Assembly: GCA_038316355.1 (NCBI GenBank)
Contig: JBBQAO010000036.1
Span: forward strand, 1 to 32,434
DNA: 32,434 nucleotides
Reading direction: 5' to 3'
Origin: Ga0077527 sp038316355
Lineage (GTDB): Bacteria > Pseudomonadota > Gammaproteobacteria > Burkholderiales > SG8-41
A model generated the notes under the pieces. That model made no database searches. It was not told the origin of the DNA and worked only from the letters and a program-made list of their open reading frames with translations. The translations under genes and the position numbers were made by a program. The stretch's first letter is position 1; each line of letters opens with the position of its first letter. Shown here in pieces: positions 16,201 through 23,191 of the stretch.

Positions 16201-17772
16201 ATCAGCATGGGCTTCGATAGCCGCTACAGCGAGCAGCTGACGCTAGGCGCAGGTGTCGGTTTCGCAAATGATCGTAGCCGGATCGGCACCGACGGATCCG
16301 AGAGCCGGGCCGACGCCTACACGGTGGCGGTATATGGCAGTTACCTGCCAACCCGCAATACCTTCGTCGACGCCTTGCTGGGCTACACCCGCATCGACAT
16401 GGAGACGGCGCGTTTTGTCGCTCCGGCCAATGATTTTGCGCGCGGCAGCCGCAGCGGCAAGCAGCTCTTCGGCTCCATCGCGGCGGGGTACGAGCATCGC
16501 GAAAAGGGCCTGCTGGTGTCGCCGTATGGACGGCTCGACCTGGTCGTCGACCGTCTCAACCAGAGCACGGAAACCGGTGCCGGACAGTACGCGCTGACTT
16601 TTTTCGGGCAGAAGCAGAATTCCGTGCAGGGGGCGCTGGGTGTGCGCGCCGAATCACAGCATGCCACCAGCTTCGGCCGCGTGGCACCGCGGGTGCGCAT
16701 GGAATTCCGGCATGATTTTGAGGGCGAGCGCCTGGCCACGATGGCCTATGCCGACCTCCTCAACGGTCCACGATATGCCGTGGCGACCGGTCCCGTTGTC
16801 CGCGATGCCCTGGTGTTCGGCATCGGCAGTGATTTCATCTTCCGCGGTGGCCTGACGATAGGCGCCGACTATGAACTGCAGCGCTCGCATGAACAGAACA
16901 CGAATTTTGCGGTTCGCCTGCGGGTGTCGAAGGCGCTGGACGGCCGTGGTGCGGCATCCACCGACTGGCTGTCCGCGCCGCTGGATATCCAGGTCGACGC
17001 CGGTTACCTTTTCGACGACAACGTCGGGCGCGGCAAGGTGGACCAGTTGGGCGACCAGGCCTACAGCGTCAACGTGAGCAAGGTTGCGATATTCCGCCTG
17101 AACGCCAATACCCGCGCCATGGTGACCGGGCTGGTGGGTGGTGAAAAATTCCGCAACTACGACAAGCTCAGCCGGGTGACCGTCGGGGCCAACGGCGACC
17201 TGCAATACCGTGCCTCGGGAGAGTTTGCGGCGCCGACCTACGCCGTGTTCGCGCGCGCTGCCTGGGACGATTACGAATCCGTGCTGCGCAGCGGCTATCG
17301 TTATACGGCGGGAGTTTCGCTGAGCCAGCAGCTTACCGACCGCATCCGCCTGTTTGGCGCGCTGGCGCACAATGAGCGTCACGGCGAGAGCGCCGTGTTC
17401 ATCAATCGTGACAACGCCGCACGGATCAACCTGGATTACGCGCTGGCGCCGCGCCAGACGCTCTACATCGGCGGCGAATACCGCCGCGGCGATGTGGTCT
17501 CCGGCACCAGCAATCCGGCGCTGGAGGATTTTAATATCGCGAAGGTGCTGGTGCGCGACGATGCGTTTCCGGGGCGGTTCTTCAGTTACCGGTTTGACGG
17601 CGCCACGGTGATCACGACGCTGGGCTACAACCTGGGACTGGGCTCCCGCGATTCGCTGGATTTCTCGTGGCGCCGCATCGAATCGACGCCGGACCAGCGG
17701 CCGTTTTTTGCAACCTCGCCGAGAAGTTACATCGTGAACCAGTACTCCCTCGTATACCTGATGCGGTTTTAA
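13255..17772 (+). CDS. Cytochrome c / Ig-repeat / autotransporter protein with a second C-terminal barrel, 1505 aa
   Basis: Very large envelope protein. Domains in order: a signal-like segment (VIGPVLLLGCVTVAQA, about 41-56); a short c-type cytochrome region (about 58-145) with one heme motif CSGCH at 80-84 and candidate distal Met residues; five putative Ig (He_PIG-type) repeats starting near 273, 370, 460, 559 and 645, each with LPxGLxL...GxITGxP-type sequence; a cadherin-like repeat (YTPAHNYFGTDEFSY, near 755-770); a linker ARTQISNFQRRMESLH (about 813-828); an autotransporter beta-domain (about 952-1232); and another barrel-like region (about 1243-1505) ending in Phe. Beyond the signal peptide the heme cysteines are the only ones I see. 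The GTG at 13255 gives an unusually long n-region, so a later GTG/TTG start is possible. It forms an operon with the heme lipoprotein. Function, perhaps surface electron transfer, is inference. Confidence 0.8.
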   Translation: MYRDRQGDGDSDLSGNGDVALDAARTSLTQPARYSRFLAHVIGPVLLLGCVTVAQAQTLTVASGLNSYKNVTQPGAPNPCSGCHMNGVPPNAAGGSVNHLNASNNPVLLKNGLINGAAIMGVTFSPLPSDAVIQTMAMYIGQFKAPALTGSSAATALVRSSGNVAATVDVYPRLLTNGTSGVPQDGGVSVVSAPNAASTSVSVVDGVNVPRYNLTYNPSATLGADTLTFRFVNPASPGGVDGTVAVTVVGISSGNLTTTTASAVNYPINVMGSVPTSYSITSGTLPSGLTLSTTTGVISGTPDANTSGTYPLRLQAITPAGSVDKDVTFTVVGVRLNGANSGAVPAVITGTQTVVLATQTFSTNGTLSGVNPFSVSAGTLPSGLTLNTANGQVTGTPTNGGNTNVTLSVVTTAGTVVLPVQFQIAFGGTPVVTGPTTASGTVGIAINAPGVQLVATNPMITSYVVVSGMPPGLSLNTGNGQITGIPTQSQSSGNSNVFSVLVNATNGVGTGSDATLSFTINPGAVPAVSNATLTPSQNVAFSYDVRAGNVTNLPVSVPITGFSASGLPTGLSINAAGVISGMTVLSGPFTALITASNGLGPSTSATFTINVTPTLVPGITSPTAGSGTALAPFPATPIVATNPPITGYSGTGLPPGLSVHPVTGIISGTPTTPGMFNATLSATNASGTGTRAVTFLISALPPTAGAVGMTVPLNTPATLDLAPSIGGFGVTGVSIVNAPMRGAVTVSGTRVTYTPAHNYFGTDEFSYVGFGAGGTSPPGTVSITVVGRPDPAQDPTVTGLLTAQADTARRFARTQISNFQRRMESLHRRTEPAGGGSPQGTAGSSVPATAMAAAAPPAKVNPPLDGMGTVAALPGVPEIQAVRGGNGLVAPQPFLRMGQAPVDSAGMSPGGGSSVGFLFQLANDAQMSLKTRSINLAALAGPGATAPGEDAGGFSWWIDGVASFGSRDATGSSSGFNFSTNGISMGFDSRYSEQLTLGAGVGFANDRSRIGTDGSESRADAYTVAVYGSYLPTRNTFVDALLGYTRIDMETARFVAPANDFARGSRSGKQLFGSIAAGYEHREKGLLVSPYGRLDLVVDRLNQSTETGAGQYALTFFGQKQNSVQGALGVRAESQHATSFGRVAPRVRMEFRHDFEGERLATMAYADLLNGPRYAVATGPVVRDALVFGIGSDFIFRGGLTIGADYELQRSHEQNTNFAVRLRVSKALDGRGAASTDWLSAPLDIQVDAGYLFDDNVGRGKVDQLGDQAYSVNVSKVAIFRLNANTRAMVTGLVGGEKFRNYDKLSRVTVGANGDLQYRASGEFAAPTYAVFARAAWDDYESVLRSGYRYTAGVSLSQQLTDRIRLFGALAHNERHGESAVFINRDNAARINLDYALAPRQTLYIGGEYRRGDVVSGTSNPALEDFNIAKVLVRDDAFPGRFFSYRFDGATVITTLGYNLGLGSRDSLDFSWRRIESTPDQRPFFATSPRSYIVNQYSLVYLMRF

Positions 17773-17786
17773 GGGTGCCTGACCAT

Positions 17787-19760
17787 ATGAATCACAACCG
17801 CCATGCAGTCCCTCTGAACACCACGGGTACCTTCCGTGCGGCCGGCCTGCTGCTGGTGACACTGTTGCTGACGGCGTGCGGCGGCGGTGGCGGTGATTTT
17901 TCGGGTGACCGGTCGACGTCGGCACCGACCCCTGCGGTGATTTCCGGCGTCAACAGTTTCCTGCTGTTTCCGAATCCGCAGCTGCAGGCCGACGGCAGCA
18001 TGCAGATGAATTCTGCGGCGTATCCGCAGGCCTATTACGCCGCGATCGATCCGACGGGACTGCGGACCACGCTCAACGGGTGGAAGGCGGTCAACGGCTT
18101 CGGGTCGGGCACCGGAACCGAGCTGACGGTCGTGTTCGGCGATGTGCGTGACCTGGGTTACGGCCGGCGTATGACGGCGCGGATGAACGTCGATGGCACG
18201 GTGGCGGTGATGGTGGAAAACTACCTGGTCGAGCCTGCCGCCGGGTATACCTACAATCCGTTCAACCTTGCCGCAGCGGTCGTCCGGGACCCGCGCTGGC
18301 ATATCGGCACCAATGCCATCGAATTCAGCCCGGGGCCGGCTGGCGGCGTGCCGTTTGCGAAGTTCTACACCTTCAATCCGGTGACCGGGGCGCGCGAGAC
18401 TGAGGCCAATCTCGATGGCCGTGGCGGCAAGGCCATGCCGGGTCCGTGCATCTCCTGCCACGGCGGCCGTGGGGATCCGCTGACGCCTCCAGGCCCAGGC
18501 GGGCAGCCGCTGTTCCCGCTGGTGATGAACGCTGTGTCGGCGACCCGCGGCGACGTGCAGGCGCGCCTGCAACCGCTGGAAGTCGACGCCCTCGATTTCT
18601 CGGCGACGCCGGGTTATACCCGTGCCGAACAGGAAGCGACGATCAAGGCGATCAACCAGATGGTGCTGTGTACGTATCCGATCCCGGCGGCGGGCGGATT
18701 CCCGGAAGACGCGTGCCGGCGCATCGCCACGGTGAACGAGTGGCAGGGTGCCGCGGGGGCGCAGATCAAGAACGCCTATGGCGGCGACGGCCTGCCCAAT
18801 GCAGCGTTTGCCGATACCACGCCGCCGAATTCCTTCCTGGTCGGCGGCCAGACCACGCTCTACCGGGACGTGCTGGCCCCGGCGTGCCGCGCCTGCCACA
18901 TCCTGCGCGGCACCGGCAACCAGTCGGACATAGATTTCGAAACCCTGGCCAAGGTGCAGGGCTACGGCGACCGCATCAAGGCGCATGTGATCGACCGTGG
19001 CAACATGCCGCTGGCACGGCTGATTGCCGACAAGTTCTTCACCACCGGCATGGCCAATATCATGGCGACGTTCCTGGAAACGCTCGGGTTCACGGTGCGC
19101 GATGGTGGAGGCGCGGTGCTGATGCCGGGGCGCCCGGTTGCCGACCCGGGTCCGGCCCGGGTGGTGCGGCAAGGCGCGACGACGCTGTCAGCGGCGGGAA
19201 GCCAGTTCTCCACCGGTTACCAGTGGTCCATCGTGTCCGGACCCGGCGGCGCCACGTTGACCAGCCCGACCTCAGTGCAGCCGACGCTGACCACCATCGC
19301 CGACGGCAGCTACGTGCTGCAACTCGCCACCTCAAGCGGTGCGGTGCAGAGCACGCCGGTCCAGCTGACCGTGGTGGTCGACAACACGCTGACGCCAGTA
19401 CCCGCGGCAATCCGCTTTGCTGACATCAAGGCCGTGCTGCAGGGCGGCGCGGGGTGCACCAATTCGGGTTGTCACTCGGCCGCCGGCGCGGTACAGGCGC
19501 CGATTTTCTTTACGAACATGGATCGAAACGGGGATGCCGTGGTCGGTGATGCGACGGACGACCTGTGGTTCTACACGGAACTGCGCGGGCGCATCAACTT
19601 TACCGACATCGTGGCGAGTCCGCTATTGCGCAAGCCTTCGGGCAATAACCACAAGGGCCTGCTGGTGACCGGATTCGATACCACCGCCGCACCCGGCCAG
19701 GTCGCGCGTGTCAGCTACGACCTGTTCCTGAACTGGATCCTCAACGGCGCGTCGCAGTAA
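17787..19760 (+). CDS. Multiheme c-type cytochrome lipoprotein with a PKD-like domain, 657 aa
   Basis: Exported lipoprotein: a hydrophobic segment ends in LLTAC with Cys31 as lipidation site. Position +2 is Gly, compatible with outer-membrane sorting. Three heme-attachment motifs are visible: CISCH (221-225), CRACH (367-371) and a CX4CH motif CTNSGCH (557-563). The last is followed by a C-terminal module like the small single-heme domains of large bacterial cytochromes. Residues ~455-530 form a PKD/Ig-like domain (QWSIVSGPGGATLTSP). Additional cysteines at 295 and 310 may form a disulfide. I chose the ATG at 17787; an in-frame upstream ATG at 17667 lies inside the preceding gene. The 14-nt gap to the autotransporter gene implies one operon and a shared job, probably electron transfer at the outer membrane. 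I do not recognise a named family for the whole protein. Confidence 0.85.
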   Translation: MNHNRHAVPLNTTGTFRAAGLLLVTLLLTACGGGGGDFSGDRSTSAPTPAVISGVNSFLLFPNPQLQADGSMQMNSAAYPQAYYAAIDPTGLRTTLNGWKAVNGFGSGTGTELTVVFGDVRDLGYGRRMTARMNVDGTVAVMVENYLVEPAAGYTYNPFNLAAAVVRDPRWHIGTNAIEFSPGPAGGVPFAKFYTFNPVTGARETEANLDGRGGKAMPGPCISCHGGRGDPLTPPGPGGQPLFPLVMNAVSATRGDVQARLQPLEVDALDFSATPGYTRAEQEATIKAINQMVLCTYPIPAAGGFPEDACRRIATVNEWQGAAGAQIKNAYGGDGLPNAAFADTTPPNSFLVGGQTTLYRDVLAPACRACHILRGTGNQSDIDFETLAKVQGYGDRIKAHVIDRGNMPLARLIADKFFTTGMANIMATFLETLGFTVRDGGGAVLMPGRPVADPGPARVVRQGATTLSAAGSQFSTGYQWSIVSGPGGATLTSPTSVQPTLTTIADGSYVLQLATSSGAVQSTPVQLTVVVDNTLTPVPAAIRFADIKAVLQGGAGCTNSGCHSAAGAVQAPIFFTNMDRNGDAVVGDATDDLWFYTELRGRINFTDIVASPLLRKPSGNNHKGLLVTGFDTTAAPGQVARVSYDLFLNWILNGASQ

Positions 19761-19821
19761 AGGCTGCGCTGAGGGCGGGCGGCGTTGAGCTGCCTGCGTA
19801 TTCCTGCTACAGGGTCGCTGC

Positions 19822-20550
19822 TCAGTAATCCCGGCGCGGTGCGTTGTAGATGTCGTTCGAGAATACGAACGGCGGTGTGCGGCCGACCAGTGTTTCGATC
19901 AGCGCCAGTTCCTGGTCGGTGTGGTTGATGAACGGCGCGCGGCGGACGTTGTTGCCGGGACTGCCATTGGCTGCGATGTAGAGCGGCATGTCGTGGTGCG
20001 TGGCGGTGACGGTCTGCCTGCTGGCGGAATCGGTGGCGGAGGCCACGTCGGCCACGCCATAACAGGTGCAGAAATAAGTCTGTTCGGGATCCGCCTCGGC
20101 GTACCAGCCGGTGCCGCGGATGCCGATGGTTGCGGTCGCAGTCTGGATGCGCATCGGCTGATTGCGCGACACCGACAGCACCTTGCCGGTCACCAGCCGC
20201 AAGCCGGTGACCAGGGCGGACACCAGCGACTTGGATTCCGACTGTAGCACCAGCCGGCTGTCGGCACGCAGGATCATGGACTGGGTGTTGACGACGAAAA
20301 TGATTTCGCTGTCCTTGCCGGTCTCCACCGTGTCGCCGGGAACGATGCGGGTCTCCGTGGTGGCTGGCTTGCCGTTGACCGAGGCCTGGCCGCTGATCCG
20401 GTAGATCGAGCGGTCGGGTGGCAGCCGTTCCGGCTGGCGACCGAAGATCTGCGCCCAAGCGCCGGACATCCCCGTCGAAAAAAATCCCGCGGCCAAAACC
20501 TTCACCAGCAGGCGGCGGCGCGGGTCGTCAGCTTCGCCAGACCTTTTCAT
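19822..20550 (-). CDS. FecR-domain protein with Tat-like signal, 242 aa
   Basis: The N terminus MKRSGEADDPRRRLLVKVLAAGFF has adjacent arginines before a hydrophobic stretch, resembling a twin-arginine export signal. The cleavage site would be near AWAQ (around residue 33). The mature protein has a FecR-type beta-rich domain: a SVNGKPA segment, PGDTVETGKDSEIIFVV, then ATATIGIRGTGWYAE. A conserved-looking TYFCTCYG motif follows near residues 160-167. Such stand-alone FecR proteins are usually periplasmic and not linked to FecI; their role is poorly known. I chose the ATG at 20548-20550 because GGGAG lies about 6 nt upstream; the longer ORF to 20730 has no such support. It converges on the cytochrome lipoprotein gene 61 nt away. 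Confidence 0.8.
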   Translation of the reverse strand: MKRSGEADDPRRRLLVKVLAAGFFSTGMSGAWAQIFGRQPERLPPDRSIYRISGQASVNGKPATTETRIVPGDTVETGKDSEIIFVVNTQSMILRADSRLVLQSESKSLVSALVTGLRLVTGKVLSVSRNQPMRIQTATATIGIRGTGWYAEADPEQTYFCTCYGVADVASATDSASRQTVTATHHDMPLYIAANGSPGNNVRRAPFINHTDQELALIETLVGRTPPFVFSNDIYNAPRRDY

Positions 20551-20893
20551 CAGTGCTCCCTGTATCAGCGTCCCGTTCCGGGATCGGTGTTCCTGTGCCG
20601 CGTACCATGAGCCAGTACTGACGGGCCGAATTTGTTGGGATACTAGCACAGGCCCCCGGGCCGGCAGGGTGCGGGGCGCGGGCGGTCCGGGTTCCCGCCG
20701 GATGCCGCACGCTCCAGCCATAGGTGGCAACCGGGAAGCTAGTAGAATTCGCCCTGTGCACGCAGCCGTGCACTGCCGCAGGTGGTTTTCCGGGGTATTT
20801 TTGGACGATTCATTTCACGGTTCGTGGCCGCCAGCGCCTGCGCAGGCCCGCGGACGACATGGAAAAACAGCAGTGCAATCAGGAAAGAACGAC
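20551..20893. other. Divergent intergenic region between the fecR-like gene and ribBX
   Basis: This 343-nt region must hold promoters for both flanking genes. On the minus strand a possible extended -10 (TGCTAGTAT, core complement at 20640-20645) lies about 90 nt before the fecR-like ATG, but no good -35 accompanies it. On the plus side AGGAAAG at 20880-20886 is the ribosome binding site that supports the TTG start of ribBX. I see no FMN-riboswitch core and no further gene. Confidence 0.4.
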
Positions 20894-22000
20894 TTGGCCA
20901 TCAGTTCCACTGCCGACATCATTGCCGAGATGCGCGCCGGGCGCATGGTCGTGCTCGTCGACGAGGAAGATCGCGAAAACGAAGGCGATCTGGTCCTCGC
21001 CGCTGAATTCGCTACGGCCGAAACCATCAATTTCATGGCGCGTTACGGCCGCGGCCTGATCTGTCTGACGCTGACCGAGGAGCGTTGCCGGCAATTGAAC
21101 CTGCCGCTGATGGTCAGCAACAACCGTTCGCCGATGGGCACCAATTTCACGCTGTCGATTGAAGCTGCTGAAGGCGTCACCACCGGCATTTCGGCGGCGG
21201 ACCGTGCGTGCACGGTGCAGGCAGCGATCCGGCCCGATGCCGGTCCGGCCGACATCGTGCAGCCGGGACATATTTTTCCGCTAATGGCGCAGAACGGCGG
21301 CACCTTGGTGCGGGCCGGGCATACCGAGGCCGGCTGTGATCTGGCGCGGCTGGCTGGGGTGATGCCGGCGGCGGTGATCTGCGAAATCCTCAAGGACAAC
21401 GGCGAGATGGCGCGGCTGCCGGACCTGATCGAATTCGCTGCAGAACATAAACTGAAAATCGGCACCATCACCGACCTGATCCAGTACCGCAGCAGTACCG
21501 AATCGCTGGTCAAACGCGCGACTGAGCGCGACATCGACACCGCGCACGGCACCTTCCGGCTGGTGGCCTATACCGAGGCGGCAAGCCGGCAGACCCACCT
21601 CGCGCTGGTGCGTGGCACATTCACTGCGCGCGACGAAGTGCTGGTGCGGGTACATCAGCCGGTATCGCTGATCGACCTGCTCGACACCGGCGCGACCAGC
21701 CACTCGTGGAATCTGCATGACGCGATGGCCACCATTGCGGGTGAAGGTCGCGGCGTGATCGTGTTGCTGCACCGTCAGGAAACCGCGGCGGAATTGCTGG
21801 AGCGCGCGCGGCCGCAGCATGAGCGCGGCGGCACGGCAAAAATCGTGCTGCGCAATTACGGCATCGGTGCGCAGATCCTGCGCGACCTCGGCGTGAAAAA
21901 GATGCGTGTGCTGGCGCAGCCGCTGCGCATGCCGAGCATGGCGGGTTTTGACCTTGAAGTGACGGGTTATCTGCAGCCGCCGAAAACGGTGAATGGGTGA
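20894..22000 (+). CDS. ribBX: 3,4-dihydroxy-2-butanone-4-phosphate synthase fused to degenerate RibA-like domain (RibBX), 368 aa
   Basis: The N-terminal domain (about 1-200) makes the four-carbon precursor of riboflavin from ribulose-5-phosphate. It shows the RibB signatures DEEDRENEGD (23-32), SPMGTNFTLSI, GVTTGISAADRA and RAGHTEAGCDL. The C-terminal ~165 residues resemble GTP cyclohydrolase II, but the zinc cysteines (the SLRCDCG-type block) and the QEGRGIGL block are absent. It reads VRVHQPVSLIDLLD and later GEGRGVIVLLH. This matches the RibBX type described in Proteobacteria, in which the second domain lacks cyclohydrolase activity; a separate RibA should exist elsewhere. The start is TTG at 20894, chosen because AGGAAAG precedes it and it yields the conserved AISSTADIIAEM N terminus; no in-frame ATG fits. 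Confidence 0.92.
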   Translation: MAISSTADIIAEMRAGRMVVLVDEEDRENEGDLVLAAEFATAETINFMARYGRGLICLTLTEERCRQLNLPLMVSNNRSPMGTNFTLSIEAAEGVTTGISAADRACTVQAAIRPDAGPADIVQPGHIFPLMAQNGGTLVRAGHTEAGCDLARLAGVMPAAVICEILKDNGEMARLPDLIEFAAEHKLKIGTITDLIQYRSSTESLVKRATERDIDTAHGTFRLVAYTEAASRQTHLALVRGTFTARDEVLVRVHQPVSLIDLLDTGATSHSWNLHDAMATIAGEGRGVIVLLHRQETAAELLERARPQHERGGTAKIVLRNYGIGAQILRDLGVKKMRVLAQPLRMPSMAGFDLEVTGYLQPPKTVNG

Positions 22001-22116
22001 AGGAGTGAAGGCGTGAAAGGGGACGACAACATGCTGGGCGATATTCTGGAAGCCTGTAATCTCATCGGGAGATGCAGTGCCACGTTCACACATTCACACA
22101 TTCACACCTTCACGGT
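21989..22116. repeat. Period-8 tandem repeat facing its inverted copy, ribBX-ribH spacer
   Basis: Left array: four 8-nt units at 21989-22020 (GTGAATGG, GTGAAGGA, GTGAAGGC, GTGAAAGG), overlapping the ribBX stop codon. Right array: four 8-nt units at 22085-22116 (TTCACACA, TTCACACA, TTCACACC, TTCACGGT), ending 6 nt before the ribH ATG. The arrays are inverted relative to each other (21997-22017 pairs with 22093-22113 at 18 of 21 positions), so the transcript could form a long hairpin in several registers. The hairpin would cover the region where the ribH ribosome binding site should be. Confidence 0.8.
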
Positions 22117-22122
22117 CCAGCC

Positions 22123-22611
22123 ATGAGCCGTTACGACGACATCGAAGAACTGGAACCGGAGCACAGGGGCGCGGGCCTGCGCATCGGCATCGTGATGGCG
22201 CGTTTCAGCATCGACATCGGCGACGGGCTGCTGTCGAGCTGCACTGCGGCGCTGGTCAAACACGGTGTGGCGAAAAAAGACATGTACATCGTCACCGTGC
22301 CCGGCGCGCTGGAAATTCCGCTGGCGCTGAAAGCGATGGCGATCAGCGGCCAGTACGATGCGCTGGTGGCGCTCGGTGCTGTGATTCGCGGCGAAACCTA
22401 TCACTTCGAAATCGTATCGAACGAGTCCGCGCGCGGTATTGCCGATGTGCAGCTCGAAACCGGTGTGCCGATTGCCAACGGCGTCCTGACCACCGAGAAC
22501 GACGACCAGGCGGAGGTACGCATGAAACAGAAGGGTCTCGACTGCGCGCTGGCTGCGATCGAGATGGCGCATTTGCTGAAGCACTTCAGGTCGGCCGCTG
22601 AAAATATTTAA
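22123..22611 (+). CDS. ribH: 6,7-dimethyl-8-ribityllumazine synthase, 162 aa
   Basis: Condenses the RibB and RibD pathway products into lumazine, the penultimate riboflavin step, and usually forms pentamers or 60-mers. Signature segments are GIVMARFSIDIGDGLL (22-37), VPGALEIPLAL (59-69), GAVIRGETYHFEIVSNES (85-102, with catalytic His94) and GVLTTENDDQA (120-130). The start is ATG at 22123; the longer ORF from 22072 would translate the repeat array. There is no strong Shine-Dalgarno sequence because the inverted repeat occupies that position, so translation may depend on the hairpin or on coupling to ribBX. Confidence 0.96.
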   Translation: MSRYDDIEELEPEHRGAGLRIGIVMARFSIDIGDGLLSSCTAALVKHGVAKKDMYIVTVPGALEIPLALKAMAISGQYDALVALGAVIRGETYHFEIVSNESARGIADVQLETGVPIANGVLTTENDDQAEVRMKQKGLDCALAAIEMAHLLKHFRSAAENI

Positions 22612-22669
22612 GTCATTGTTTTTAAACAGTTATTTTTCACGCTTGGCGTGAATGTCTTACCGGAACATC

Positions 22670-23104
22670 ATGAAATCCAGCCGTCGCCGTTCGCGCGAAT
22701 TCGCCTTGCAGGGCCTCTACCAGTGGCAACTCGCGGGTACCGATCCTCAGACCATCGCCGAGCAACTGAGTGATGCCGAAGGTTTCAACAAGATCGATGG
22801 CGAATATTTCCAGCTGCTGCTGCACGGCGCGGTGGCCGGTGCTGTGGAGATGGAGCAACGCATTGCACCTCTGCTCGACCGCGCCTATAAAAGCCTGTCG
22901 CCGGTGGAGCGCGGCATTCTGCTGCTGGCCGGTTTTGAATTCGAGAAATGTCCGGAAGTGCCGTACCGCGTGGTGATCAACGAAGCAATTGAACTGGCCA
23001 AGTCCTTCGGCGGCACCGACGGCCATAAATATGTGAACGGCGTGCTCGACAAGATGGCGATGCAGTTGCGCGCCACCGAGGTGCAGGCCGGGCGGAATAA
23101 GTGA
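22670..23104 (+). CDS. nusB: Transcription antitermination factor NusB, 144 aa
   Basis: RNA-binding protein that, with NusE/S10, binds boxA and promotes antitermination of rRNA operons. All-helical fold with the expected start MKSSRRRSREFALQGLYQWQ, LLLAGFEFEKCPEVPYRVVI, NEAIELAKSFGGTDGHKYVNGVLD and a basic C terminus. I prefer the ATG at 22670 over the in-frame ATG at 22652: it gives the normal N terminus, and the earlier start codon adjoins a hairpin (TTCACGC/GCGTGAA, 22636-22652). It ends the ribBX-ribH-nusB run, the usual arrangement, since RibH and NusB genes are adjacent in most proteobacteria. Confidence 0.95.
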   Translation: MKSSRRRSREFALQGLYQWQLAGTDPQTIAEQLSDAEGFNKIDGEYFQLLLHGAVAGAVEMEQRIAPLLDRAYKSLSPVERGILLLAGFEFEKCPEVPYRVVINEAIELAKSFGGTDGHKYVNGVLDKMAMQLRATEVQAGRNK

Positions 23105-23191
23105 AAATTCCGTGACTCATGGCTGGAACAAGCCTCTGATAAGGCTGTGATGTTTGGGATGGTGATCGACAACCTGCTGATGGAATGAACC

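Noticed and set aside
16654..17925. 423-residue open frame on the minus strand opposite the autotransporter barrel
   Set aside because: Low-complexity shadow of the barrel-coding strand; no recognisable domain and no ribosome binding site support.
17769..19172. 467-residue open frame on the minus strand opposite the cytochrome lipoprotein
   Set aside because: Antisense to a gene with a lipobox and three heme motifs; Arg/His-rich shadow composition.
20731..20893. FMN riboswitch before ribBX (also checked before ribD)
   Set aside because: I could not find the conserved RFN core blocks in either leader, so no riboswitch is claimed.
23105..23191. Readthrough extension of nusB in the same frame after its TGA
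   Set aside because: The frame continues for about 28 codons, but NusB already has its normal length and the extension has no family similarity.
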